Origin: an uncultured Janibacter sp.
GTDB taxonomy: Bacteria; Actinomycetota; Actinomycetes; Actinomycetales; Dermatophilaceae
Assembly (NCBI GenBank): GCA_946222495.1
Contig: CAMICF010000106.1
Coordinates: 1-9,559 of the forward strand
DNA length: 9,559 bases
Direction of reading: 5' to 3'
Position 1 is the first letter of the stretch; the number at the start of each line of letters is the position of its first letter. The notes beneath the pieces are model-generated. The model was not told where the DNA came from. It saw only the letters and a program-made list of their open reading frames with translations, and made no database searches. Shown here one piece after another: positions 1 through 6,576 of the stretch. Both the position numbers and the translations under genes were made by a program.

Positions 1-583
1 TGTCTGCCGCGGGAAGGGACTTCGCGCCCTCGCGCATCGCGTCGGAGTCGAAGGAGCGGACACGTCCGTCACCATCGCCGTAGAGAACGGTCCGGCCGTC
101 ATGGACGACGACGTGGCCCGGGTGGCTGGCCTCGTAGGTGAAGGTGGTCAGGGTCGGGCTGGTCGCGTGGTGGTGGTCGTGGTCGCCGTGCGGAAGGGAG
201 TAGCCGCCGAGGTCGAGCAGGCGGAAGCCGTCTCCCTCGCTGACGAAGAGGTGACGGTCATCGCCGGCCGGGCTGAGCCGGGTGAAGCCCTCGAGCGGGA
301 ACTCCCCGAGGAGCGTGAGCGTGATGGCGTCAAGGACGATCACGCCGTCCTCGTGGGTGACGGCCAGGCGGGAAGCTCGGCTGCCCTCTTCGGTGCTCTT
401 CCCCTGCGGCACACCGACCTTCGTCGCGACGTCATCAGCCGTCGGGATCGCCGACACCTGCTCCGTCGCGGCTCCGTCCGGGGCATCGCCCGCACCGCAC
501 CCGCTGGCGAGCGTGAGCGCGAGGAGGGCCGTGGCGGCGGCGACGGGACGACGAAGAGGACGGTCAGGAGCGCGTGGCGGCAT
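1..583 (-). CDS. aztD: AztD-like zinc-binding lipoprotein, C-terminus cut by window edge
   Basis: Partial: 194 residues are visible and the gene continues past the left edge. Residues 1-29 form a lipoprotein signal: Arg-rich start (R4, R8, R11, R12), hydrophobic stretch about 14-27, and cleavage before C29 in LASGC, so the mature protein should be lipid-anchored on the outer face of the membrane. A linker follows, then short beta-strand repeats from about residue 70 (RLAVTHEDGVIVLD, GFTRLSPAGDDRHLFVS) of beta-propeller type. A histidine cluster, HGDHDHHH (132-139), is a probable zinc site. From memory this matches the AztD zinc metallochaperone family, which passes zinc to the binding protein of an AztABC importer; any such transporter would lie off the left edge. 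The Zur/Fur-type box over the start agrees with zinc control. No Shine-Dalgarno is visible; in-frame ATGs at 592, 586 and 583 are all possible, with 592 favoured if the mRNA is leaderless. Alternative: a generic metal-binding propeller lipoprotein. Confidence 0.72.
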   Translation of the reverse strand, partial: MPPRAPDRPLRRPVAAATALLALTLASGCGAGDAPDGAATEQVSAIPTADDVATKVGVPQGKSTEEGSRASRLAVTHEDGVIVLDAITLTLLGEFPLEGFTRLSPAGDDRHLFVSEGDGFRLLDLGGYSLPHGDHDHHHATSPTLTTFTYEASHPGHVVVHDGRTVLYGDGDGRVRSFDSDAMREGAKSLPAAD

Positions 584-610
584 CATTCTCATAAATGAGA
601 ATGATTATCG
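582..610 (-). promoter_or_regulatory. Zur/Fur-type operator, two overlapping palindromes
   Basis: Positions 582-605 form a perfect inverted repeat with 11-nt arms (ATCATTCTCAT and ATGAGAATGAT) around an AA spacer. Overlapping it, 596-610 reads TGAGAATGATTATCG, a 7-1-7 Fur-superfamily pattern close to the actinobacterial Zur consensus (TGAnAATnATTnTCA) with one outer base off. The site is strikingly AT-rich against its surroundings and covers all three possible start codons and the likely -10 box of the AztD-like gene, so a bound repressor would block transcription directly. Zur is preferred over Fur because of the downstream product; the sequence alone cannot separate the two. Confidence 0.7.
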
Positions 611-629
611 TTCTACTGAGTTTCGTCAA
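604..629 (-). promoter_or_regulatory. Putative promoter of the AztD-like lipoprotein gene
   Basis: On the minus strand a TTGACG box (624-629) matches the -35 consensus at five of six positions. A GATAAT box (604-609, five of six against TATAAT) lies 14 nt downstream, which is short spacing; an overlapping TAATCA (602-607) gives 16 nt. The start point would fall about at 592-597, at or a few nt before the ATG at 592, giving a leaderless or nearly leaderless mRNA and explaining the missing Shine-Dalgarno. The -35 box begins only a few bases after the acyl-CoA synthetase stop codon. Confidence 0.5.
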
Positions 630-634
630 GCGGA

Positions 635-2182
635 CTAGGCGAGATCGCGCCGGACCACCTTGCCGTTGGCCGTGCGCGGCAGCGCCTCGACGACGCGCAC
701 CTCGCGCGGCCTCTTGTAGGCGGCGAGCCGCTCGGTCGCACGCTCGATCACGCTCTCCTGCACCACCGCTCGGTCCGCATCACCGTCCACCGGCACGACC
801 CAGGCGCAGACGAGGCTCACCCCGTCCCCGACGTCGAGGGTGGACACGGCGACCTCGGCGACGCCGGGCGTCCCGGCGAGCGCGTCCTCGACCTCGACGG
901 GTGAGACGCGGTAGCCCTGAGCATTCATGACGTCGTCGGAGCGGCCGAGATAGATGAGGTAGCCGTCCTCGTCGAGCTCGGCGAGGTCGCTCGTGACGAA
1001 CCACTCCCCCCGCATCACCTCCGCCGTCTCCTCCGGTCGCTGCCAGTAGCCGAGCATCAGGCCGGGATCGTCACGGCGGACGGCGAGCCGTCCGGCGACC
1101 CCCGGACCGAGCGGGGTCGGGTCCTCGAGACGCTCCGGGTCGAGGACCGCGATCCGCCGTCCGGGCTGGGCCCGCCCGGGGCTGCCCGGTCGCGTCGGGA
1201 CCTCCGGCCCCGTGGAGACGAAGGTCGAGATCTCGCTCATCCCTAGCGACTCATGGAGCGGCACCCCGGTGGCCTCGGTCCACTCCTGCCACAGCGCGGA
1301 CGGGAGCGCCTCGCCGGCGACGAGGGCGGCACGGAGCGAGGACAGCTGCCACTCGCGGGGATCGCCGTGGCGCAGCAGGTGACGGTAGACCCCCGGGACG
1401 GCAGCCACATGGGTCGCCCGGTGCTCGCGGATGATCCGCGGCCAGACCCCGCCGTCGCGGGGCCCGTCGTAGACGACCGCCGTCGCGGCACAGGCCCACG
1501 GGTCGGTGAGCCCGACACCGAGCGTGTAGGTCCAGTTCAGCGCGCCGGCGTGGACCATGACATCGCCCTCGTCCAGGCCGTACCAGCCCCGGTACATCGG
1601 CCGCCGGCCCCAGGCGCTGCGGTGGGCGTGGGTCACGCCCTTCGGCCGGCCGGTGGTCCCGGAGGTGTAGGTGATGAAGGCAGGCCGGTCCGGGTCGCCC
1701 ACGTCGTGCTCGGCCCGGTCACCGCCGGCCACCCAGGCGTCGATGGTCTCGGCGGTGACCACCTGCACCCCGTCGGGGACGTCGAGCGCGAGGTCCGGGT
1801 CGAGGGCCACTGCGCGGGCGCCGCTGTCCGAGAGCAGCCCCGCCGCCTCTTCCGCCGTCAGCTGGGCGCTCGTCGGCACGGCCACGAGACCCGCGGCGAT
1901 CGCCCCGAAGAAGACGAAGGGGAACTCCGCGCGGTTGCCCATGCGCAGGAGCACCCGGTCACCGGGGTCCAGCCCCAGCCCGAGGAGGCCTGCGGCCACG
2001 GCGCGCACGACGTCGTCGACCTCGGTGAAGGTCCACGAGGAGCTGGCGCCGTCACCGTGGACGACGACGAGGGCCGGCCGGTCCGGGGCCCGGGTCGCGG
2101 GGTCGGCGACGCAGTACGCCGACATGCCGAAGGGGGAGGGTGTCGCCTCCCCCGGGACCGGAGCGACCGGCCAGCGGCTCAC
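635..2182 (-). CDS. AMP-forming acyl-CoA synthetase (ANL superfamily)
   Basis: This 515-residue enzyme should activate a carboxylic acid with ATP to an acyl-adenylate and transfer it to CoA in the cytoplasm. ANL motifs appear in order: P-loop TYTSGTTGRPKG (171-182), SLGMSE (312-317), the TSDL aspartate D399 with DEDGYLIYLGRSDD (404-417), hinge NAQGYRVSPVEVE (420-432), and the C-terminal PRTANGK with catalytic lysine K507. Length is typical or slightly short. Features such as LNWTYT...DPWA (215-230) resemble the medium-chain/benzoate-CoA ligase branch more than long-chain FadD, but the substrate cannot be assigned. The GTG start makes a 4-nt GTGA overlap with the stop of the aldo/keto reductase; GAGGAG (2185-2190) lies only 2 nt upstream, short for a ribosome site, so translational coupling is likely. 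An internal ATG at residue 20 is an alternative start. As the last gene of the run it plausibly activates the acid released by the upstream enzymes. Confidence 0.9.
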   Translation of the reverse strand: MSRWPVAPVPGEATPSPFGMSAYCVADPATRAPDRPALVVVHGDGASSSWTFTEVDDVVRAVAAGLLGLGLDPGDRVLLRMGNRAEFPFVFFGAIAAGLVAVPTSAQLTAEEAAGLLSDSGARAVALDPDLALDVPDGVQVVTAETIDAWVAGGDRAEHDVGDPDRPAFITYTSGTTGRPKGVTHAHRSAWGRRPMYRGWYGLDEGDVMVHAGALNWTYTLGVGLTDPWACAATAVVYDGPRDGGVWPRIIREHRATHVAAVPGVYRHLLRHGDPREWQLSSLRAALVAGEALPSALWQEWTEATGVPLHESLGMSEISTFVSTGPEVPTRPGSPGRAQPGRRIAVLDPERLEDPTPLGPGVAGRLAVRRDDPGLMLGYWQRPEETAEVMRGEWFVTSDLAELDEDGYLIYLGRSDDVMNAQGYRVSPVEVEDALAGTPGVAEVAVSTLDVGDGVSLVCAWVVPVDGDADRAVVQESVIERATERLAAYKRPREVRVVEALPRTANGKVVRRDLA

Positions 2183-3012
2183 AGCTCCTCGTGCGTGTCC
2201 GGGTCGGCGCCGAAGAGGCGCCCGTCGGGGCGGCCGAGGGCGGTGATCGCCTCGACCTCGGCGTCGGAGAGGTCGAACCCGAGGATCTCGAGGTTGAGGC
2301 GCTGGCGCTCCGGGTCAGCGGACTTCGGCAGCGGCAGGCTGCCGACGGCGAGGTGCCAGCGCAGCACGACCTGGACCGGGGTGACGCCGTGGGCCTCGGC
2401 CGCGGTGGCCACGGGAGCCTCCTGAAGCAGGTCACCGGCGCGGCCGATGGGGCTCCACGCCTGCGTGGCGACGCCGCGCTCCTCGTCGGCGGCCCGCTGC
2501 TCGACCTGCGGGAAGTACGGGTGCAGCTCGATCTGGTTGGTCGCGGGCGTCTCGCCCGTGGCCGCGATGACGTCGTCGAGGTGGCGGGCCGTGAAGTTGC
2601 TGACGCCGATGGACCGGACGAGCCCGGCCTCCTTCGCCTCGACGAGCCCGCGCCAGGCCTCGACGTGGGACTCCTGGGAGGGGTTGGGCCAGTGGATGAG
2701 CACGCTGTCGAGGTGGTCGAGGTCCATGACCTGGAGCGAGGTCTCGATGGACTTCCGGGCGCCGCGATGGTCCCGGCCGGCGATCTTCGTCTGGATGAAG
2801 ACGTCGCCGCGGTCGACGCCGCTGGCACGCAGGCCCTCGGCGACCTCCCGCTCGTTGCGGTAGTTCACCGCCGTGTCGACGAAGCGGTACCCGACCTCGA
2901 GCGCGGACGCGATGGCACGGACGCCGGCGTCGCCGCGCAGGGGGTAGGTGCCGAAGCCGAGGACGGGGACGGACACGCCGTCGCCGAGGGTGCGGGTGGG
3001 AAGTTCAGCCAT
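2179..3012 (-). CDS. Aldo/keto reductase, 2,5-diketogluconate-reductase-like
   Basis: This 277-residue NADPH-dependent reductase should be a soluble TIM barrel reducing an aldehyde or ketone to an alcohol. The catalytic tetrad is complete: D46 (FVDTAVNY), Y51, K76 (QTKI) and H107 (LIHWP). Cofactor and family signatures are present: GVSNF (136-140), NQIELHPYFPQ (159-169) and the LPKS motif around K230. Length matches bacterial AKR family 5-like members (about 275 residues). The start ATG gives the usual MAELPTRTLGDG N-terminus; only a weak G-rich stretch precedes it. It lies 29 nt after the nitronate-monooxygenase-like gene and its stop overlaps the acyl-CoA synthetase start, so it is co-transcribed with both. 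In the proposed pathway it could reduce a ketone or aldehyde intermediate, or detoxify carbonyl by-products; AKRs are promiscuous, so the specific substrate is unknown. Confidence 0.92.
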   Translation of the reverse strand: MAELPTRTLGDGVSVPVLGFGTYPLRGDAGVRAIASALEVGYRFVDTAVNYRNEREVAEGLRASGVDRGDVFIQTKIAGRDHRGARKSIETSLQVMDLDHLDSVLIHWPNPSQESHVEAWRGLVEAKEAGLVRSIGVSNFTARHLDDVIAATGETPATNQIELHPYFPQVEQRAADEERGVATQAWSPIGRAGDLLQEAPVATAAEAHGVTPVQVVLRWHLAVGSLPLPKSADPERQRLNLEILGFDLSDAEVEAITALGRPDGRLFGADPDTHEEL

Positions 3013-3041
3013 GACCCCACGCTAACGAAGGGTGCCGACCG

Positions 3042-4043
3042 TCACCCACCGAGGACGGTGAGCAGGTCCCCCTTCGCCCGGGTGTACTCGTCCTCGAGCC
3101 GGTCGACGAGGCGCGCCACCGGCAGGACCTCGTCGATGCCGGCGACGGAGTGCCCGGCGCTCCACACGTCCCGCCAGGCCTTGGGGGCGGTGGTCGAGGA
3201 GGTGCTCCGCGGCTCCTCCTCGGTGTGCGGGTTCGTCACGTGCGAGACGTCGACCCTGTCCGGCGCGGGCAGGTGGTCGGGGTCGAGGCCGGCCCGGACG
3301 ATGCTGTCGCGGAGGAAGTTCGCCGGGATCGTGCTGATCGAGGGCGTGTAGACGATCTGCTCCGCGCCGGAGGCGACGAGCATCCTCCGGTAGTCGTCGG
3401 AGGCGATCGACTCCTCCGTCGCGAGGAAGCGCGTGCCCATGTACGCGAGGTCGGCACCGGCCGCCTGGGCCGCGAGGACGTCGCGGCCGCTGCTCAGCGC
3501 ACCGCCGAGGACGAGCGGACCGTCCCAGACCCGGCGCACCTCCGTGATGAGGGCGAAGGGGTTGAGCCCGCCGGAGTGACCGCCGGACCCCGCGGAGACG
3601 AGGATCAGCCCGTCGACGCCGGCCTCTGCGGCCTTCGCGGCGAAGGTGGCGTTGACGACGTCGTGGAGGACGAGGCCACCGTAGGAGTGGACCGCCTCGA
3701 CGACGTCCTTGGCCGCGCCGAGGCTCGTGATGACGACGGGGACCTGGTGCTCGACGATCTTTTCGAGGTCGGCCTCGATGCGCTTGTTCGTCCGGTGGAC
3801 GACGAAGTTCACGCCGTAGGGTGCGGGCTCGCGGCCGGAGCCGTCCGGCTCGGCGAGCGCGGTCTCGATCTGCGTGAGCCAGCCGTCGAACTCCTCGGTG
3901 GTGCGCAGGTTGAGCGCGGGGAAGGTCCCGACCACGCCCGCGCGGCAGGCGCCGATGACGAGGTCGAGGCCGGAGCCGAGGAACATCGGCGCGGCGATGA
4001 CGGGTAGGCGCAGGCGGCCCTGGAGCTGCTGGGGCATGGTCAT
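3042..4043 (-). CDS. Nitronate monooxygenase family flavoprotein
   Basis: This 333-residue FMN TIM-barrel enzyme belongs to the nitronate monooxygenase/2-nitropropane dioxygenase family. Such enzymes oxidise alkyl nitronates to carbonyl compounds and nitrite; some members are instead NADH:quinone reductases or enoyl reductases. Visible features: APMF near the N-terminus (18-21), the AGSGGHSGG loop with the probable catalytic His H156, a glycine phosphate-binding segment LVLGGALSSGRD (about 177-188), MGTRFLATEES (202-212) and a C-terminal WRDVWSAGHSVAGI segment typical of this subgroup. I chose ATG 4043 rather than the GTG-type extension to 4073 because GAGGA (4051-4055) sits 7 nt upstream and the product then begins just before the conserved LPVIAAPMF. 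It lies between the SDR gene (51-nt gap) and the aldo/keto reductase (29 nt). If a true nitronate monooxygenase, its ketone or aldehyde product would be a substrate type for the neighbouring BVMO or AKR. Confidence 0.87.
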   Translation of the reverse strand: MTMPQQLQGRLRLPVIAAPMFLGSGLDLVIGACRAGVVGTFPALNLRTTEEFDGWLTQIETALAEPDGSGREPAPYGVNFVVHRTNKRIEADLEKIVEHQVPVVITSLGAAKDVVEAVHSYGGLVLHDVVNATFAAKAAEAGVDGLILVSAGSGGHSGGLNPFALITEVRRVWDGPLVLGGALSSGRDVLAAQAAGADLAYMGTRFLATEESIASDDYRRMLVASGAEQIVYTPSISTIPANFLRDSIVRAGLDPDHLPAPDRVDVSHVTNPHTEEEPRSTSSTTAPKAWRDVWSAGHSVAGIDEVLPVARLVDRLEDEYTRAKGDLLTVLGG

Positions 4044-4050
4044 GACCCCA

Positions 4051-4055
4051 TCCTC
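4051..4055 (-). promoter_or_regulatory. Ribosome binding site deciding the start of the nitronate monooxygenase gene
   Basis: The minus strand reads GAGGA 7 nt before the ATG at 4043. A longer in-frame reading from 4073 has no such site and adds ten non-conserved residues (MVRDGCEDGV), so 4043 is preferred. ATG 4037, two codons inside, is a weaker alternative. Confidence 0.6.
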
Positions 4056-4094
4056 ACATCCGTCCCGCACCATCCGGCCGCGAGGGACGCGGGG

Positions 4095-4946
4095 CTACGT
4101 CTTCTTCGCGGCGAGGGCCATCGCCCGCCCCATGACCGACCAGTACCGCGACGGGGTGACCCGGGCGAGGACGTCCAGTGCCTTGGCGTCGTTGCCGACG
4201 AGCACCCGGGGCCGACGGGCGACCACGGCCTCGATGATCGTCTCGGCCGCCGTGTCCGCCGGGTGGACGAGCATCTTGTCGAAGGCCCGACGGTTGCGCT
4301 CGGCCTCGTCCGCGTCGACGCCGGCGGCGACGCGCGCATGGGTGGCGATGTTGGTGCGGATGCCGCCGGGATGGACGACGGTCACGCCCACCGGCTGCTG
4401 CTCCGCGTCGAGCTCGCTGCGCAACGACTCGCTGAACCCGCGCAGGCCGTACTTGCTCGTGCAGTACGCCGACTGGCCGGGCGGACCGACGAGACCGAAG
4501 AGGCTCGAGGTGTTGACGACCTGACCCTCACCGTTCTCGAGCATCGCCGGCAGGAGGGCCCGGGTGAGGCGGATCGGCACGAGCAGGTTGATCTCGAGCA
4601 GCCAGTCGAAGTCCTCGGCGCTGACCTGGCCGAAGCGGCCACCCACGGCGACGCCGGCGTTGTTGAAGAGCATCGTCACGCCCGGGTGCCCGTCCCGGAT
4701 CCGGGCGATGGCCTCGTCGGCGGCCGCGCGGTCGGCGAGGTCGACGACGAGAGTGGTGACGTGCGCGCCCGGGGTCTCCCGCCCGATGTCCCTCGCCACG
4801 CGCTCGAGACCCGCGGCGTCCCGGTCGAGGATGACGAGGTCGGCACCGCGCCGGGCCAGGCCCTTGGCGATGTGCTCGCCCATCCCGCCGGCGGCCCCGG
4901 TGACGACGGCGGTGCCGCCGGCGGGGACGAGCTCGGGGCGCTTCAC
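4095..4946 (-). CDS. Short-chain dehydrogenase/reductase (classical SDR)
   Basis: This 283-residue NAD(P)-dependent oxidoreductase interconverts an alcohol and a ketone or aldehyde. Classical SDR features: TGAAGGMG cofactor motif (16-23), acidic VVDL (67-70), NNAG (95-98), active-site N120, S148, Y161 and K165 in YCTSK, and the PGGIRTNI segment (193-200). The C-terminus past about 210 is longer than in minimal SDRs and carries ARVTPSRYWSVMGRAMALAAKK, a basic tail of a kind often seen on SDRs beside flavin monooxygenases. The GTG start at 4946 overlaps the BVMO stop by 4 nt (GTGA), and GAGGA (4953-4957) lies 6 nt upstream, so the two should be made together. The likely role, by analogy with SadH of the mymA operon, is oxidising an alcohol to the ketone that the BVMO uses, or recycling the alcohol released by ester hydrolysis. 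Substrate and cofactor preference are not certain. Confidence 0.9.
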   Translation of the reverse strand: MKRPELVPAGGTAVVTGAAGGMGEHIAKGLARRGADLVILDRDAAGLERVARDIGRETPGAHVTTLVVDLADRAAADEAIARIRDGHPGVTMLFNNAGVAVGGRFGQVSAEDFDWLLEINLLVPIRLTRALLPAMLENGEGQVVNTSSLFGLVGPPGQSAYCTSKYGLRGFSESLRSELDAEQQPVGVTVVHPGGIRTNIATHARVAAGVDADEAERNRRAFDKMLVHPADTAAETIIEAVVARRPRVLVGNDAKALDVLARVTPSRYWSVMGRAMALAAKKT

Positions 4947-6535
4947 CGGGCATCCTCGAGCGCCAGGTCGCCGACCGAGTCGTCGGTGTTGCTCGACGTG
5001 CCGGGCAGGTCGAGGCTGGCGGGGGCGGCTGCACCACGGGGCAGGGTCGCCCCCTTCGCACCGACGGGGATGAAGTGCATGTCGGCGGTGACGTCGGCGC
5101 GGCCGAAGGCGATCTTGTCCTTGACGTAGTTCTGCGGCATCGTCCACGGCGCGCGGTCGCCGACCTTCGGGAACTGCCCGATGACCCGCTGGATGTACCC
5201 GGCGGTGAGGTCCATGATCGGCCCCGCGGTCATCCCGTCCGGCGCGACGGGCACCGCCACCCCGAGCCCACGGTCCCGCATGTGCGCAACGAGCCGGGCG
5301 ACGTAGGTGCTCACGAGGTCCGCGCGCAGCGTCCACGAGGCGTTGACGTAGCCGACGGTCATCGTCACGTTGGGGACGCCCGCGAGCATGAGCCCGCGGT
5401 AGGCGAAGGCCCGGTCCATCGCGACGGGCTCGCCGTCGACCGTGTAGTCCATGCCCCCGAGGAGCTGGAGCCGCAGACCGGTCGCGGTGACGATGATGTC
5501 GGCCTCGATGACCCGACCGTCGGTGAGGCGCACCCCCTCGGGCACGAAGCGGTCGACGTGCCCGGTGACGACATCGGCGCGCCCCCGGCGGATCGAGGCA
5601 TAGAGGTCCCCGTCCGGCACGGCGCAGAGGCGCTGGTCCCACACGTTGTACGGCGGGGTGAAGTGCTCGTCGACGACTTCCTTGGGCAGGTGCCGGCGCA
5701 GCTCGAGGAGAACGATCGCGTTGGCCGCCTTGGGGCGGAACCGCGAGAGCTCGTAGAGGAAGTACTGCATGCCGAGGTTCTTCACCCGGGCGATGGACTG
5801 GACGGTCTGCGGGCTGAGCCGACGACGGAGCAGCTGGACGAGGGGGTCGACCCCCGGCAGCCCGAAGACGTAGCTCGGCGTGCGCTGGAGCATCGTCACC
5901 CGCTTGGCGGTCTCGGCCATGGCGGGCACGACGGTGACCGCGGTGGCGCCCGAGCCGATGACGACGACGCGCTTGCCAGCGTGGTCGAGGTCCTCCGGCC
6001 AGAACTGCGGGTGGATGACCCGACCGGCGAAGTCCTCGACGCCGACGAAGCCGGGGTCGTGGCTCTTGTCGTAGTCGTAGTAGCCGCTTCCGAGGTGGAC
6101 GAACCCGGCGCGGATCTCCCGCCGCCCCCCGGGGGTCTCGACCTGGAGCGTCCACTCCTGCTCGTCCGTGGACCAGCTCGCGGAGACGGCCCGGCAGCCG
6201 GTGTGGATGAGCCGGTCCAGGCCGGTCGCGCGCGCGGTCTCCCTGATGTAGTCGAGGATGTCGCCGCCGTCGGCGATCGCCTTGCGGCCCTCCCACGGCC
6301 GGAAGGGGAAGGACAGCGTGAACATGTCGGAGTCCGAGCGCACCCCCGGGTAGCGGAAGAGGTCCCAGGTGCCACCGGTCGCCTCGCGGGCCTCGAGGAT
6401 CGCCAGGTCGACGTCCGGGTTCGCCTCCCGGATGCGGTGGGCCGCACCGATGCCGGAGAGTCCGGCACCGACGACGAGGACGTCGACCCGATCCGGCAGG
6501 GGGCGCTGGGTGGTGGCCTCGGGCGCGACGGTCAT
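4943..6535 (-). CDS. EthA/MymA-type Baeyer-Villiger monooxygenase
   Basis: This 530-residue flavin monooxygenase should use FAD, NADPH and O2 to insert oxygen next to a carbonyl, giving an ester or lactone, or to oxygenate sulfur. The FAD Rossmann motif is GAGLSG (23-28), followed by GGTWDLFRYPGVRSDSD (54-70). The type I BVMO fingerprint FxGxxxHxxxWP is exact at 169-180 (FAGRVIHPQFWP), the NADPH motif is GSGATA (194-199), and IIVTATG is at 347-353. Further blocks WDQRLCAVPDGDLY (299-312) and GYVNASWTLRADLVS (395-409) recall M. tuberculosis EthA (Rv3854c) and MymA (Rv3083), from memory. It is about 40 residues longer than those because of an Ala/Gly then acidic tail (492-530). The start at 6535 is set by a strong GAGGAAGG site 7 nt upstream; longer readings to 6766 are not conserved. 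It shares GTGA with the SDR and is 41 nt after the RclA-like gene. EthA-type enzymes take long-chain ketones and activate thioamide drugs; the substrate here is unknown. Confidence 0.93.
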   Translation of the reverse strand: MTVAPEATTQRPLPDRVDVLVVGAGLSGIGAAHRIREANPDVDLAILEAREATGGTWDLFRYPGVRSDSDMFTLSFPFRPWEGRKAIADGGDILDYIRETARATGLDRLIHTGCRAVSASWSTDEQEWTLQVETPGGRREIRAGFVHLGSGYYDYDKSHDPGFVGVEDFAGRVIHPQFWPEDLDHAGKRVVVIGSGATAVTVVPAMAETAKRVTMLQRTPSYVFGLPGVDPLVQLLRRRLSPQTVQSIARVKNLGMQYFLYELSRFRPKAANAIVLLELRRHLPKEVVDEHFTPPYNVWDQRLCAVPDGDLYASIRRGRADVVTGHVDRFVPEGVRLTDGRVIEADIIVTATGLRLQLLGGMDYTVDGEPVAMDRAFAYRGLMLAGVPNVTMTVGYVNASWTLRADLVSTYVARLVAHMRDRGLGVAVPVAPDGMTAGPIMDLTAGYIQRVIGQFPKVGDRAPWTMPQNYVKDKIAFGRADVTADMHFIPVGAKGATLPRGAAAPASLDLPGTSSNTDDSVGDLALEDAR

Positions 6536-6542
6536 GGGCGAG

Positions 6543-6550
6543 CCTTCCTC
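6543..6550 (-). promoter_or_regulatory. Strong ribosome binding site of the BVMO gene
   Basis: GAGGAAGG on the minus strand, 7 nt before ATG 6535, is one of the best ribosome sites in the run. It fixes the start and excludes the upstream in-frame extension, and suggests the BVMO is translated efficiently even when read as an internal cistron. Confidence 0.7.
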
Positions 6551-6576
6551 GGGGGGTCTTGTTTCTCGTGGGTAAC

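Noticed and set aside
101..930. Several plus-strand open frames over the left end
   Set aside because: They overlap the convincing minus-strand lipoprotein and acyl-CoA synthetase genes and show no recognisable motifs.
4078..4092. CCGCG-AGGGA-CGCGG hairpin after the SDR stop
   Set aside because: Only five base pairs in very GC-rich sequence and no U-run; a chance repeat is as likely as a terminator.
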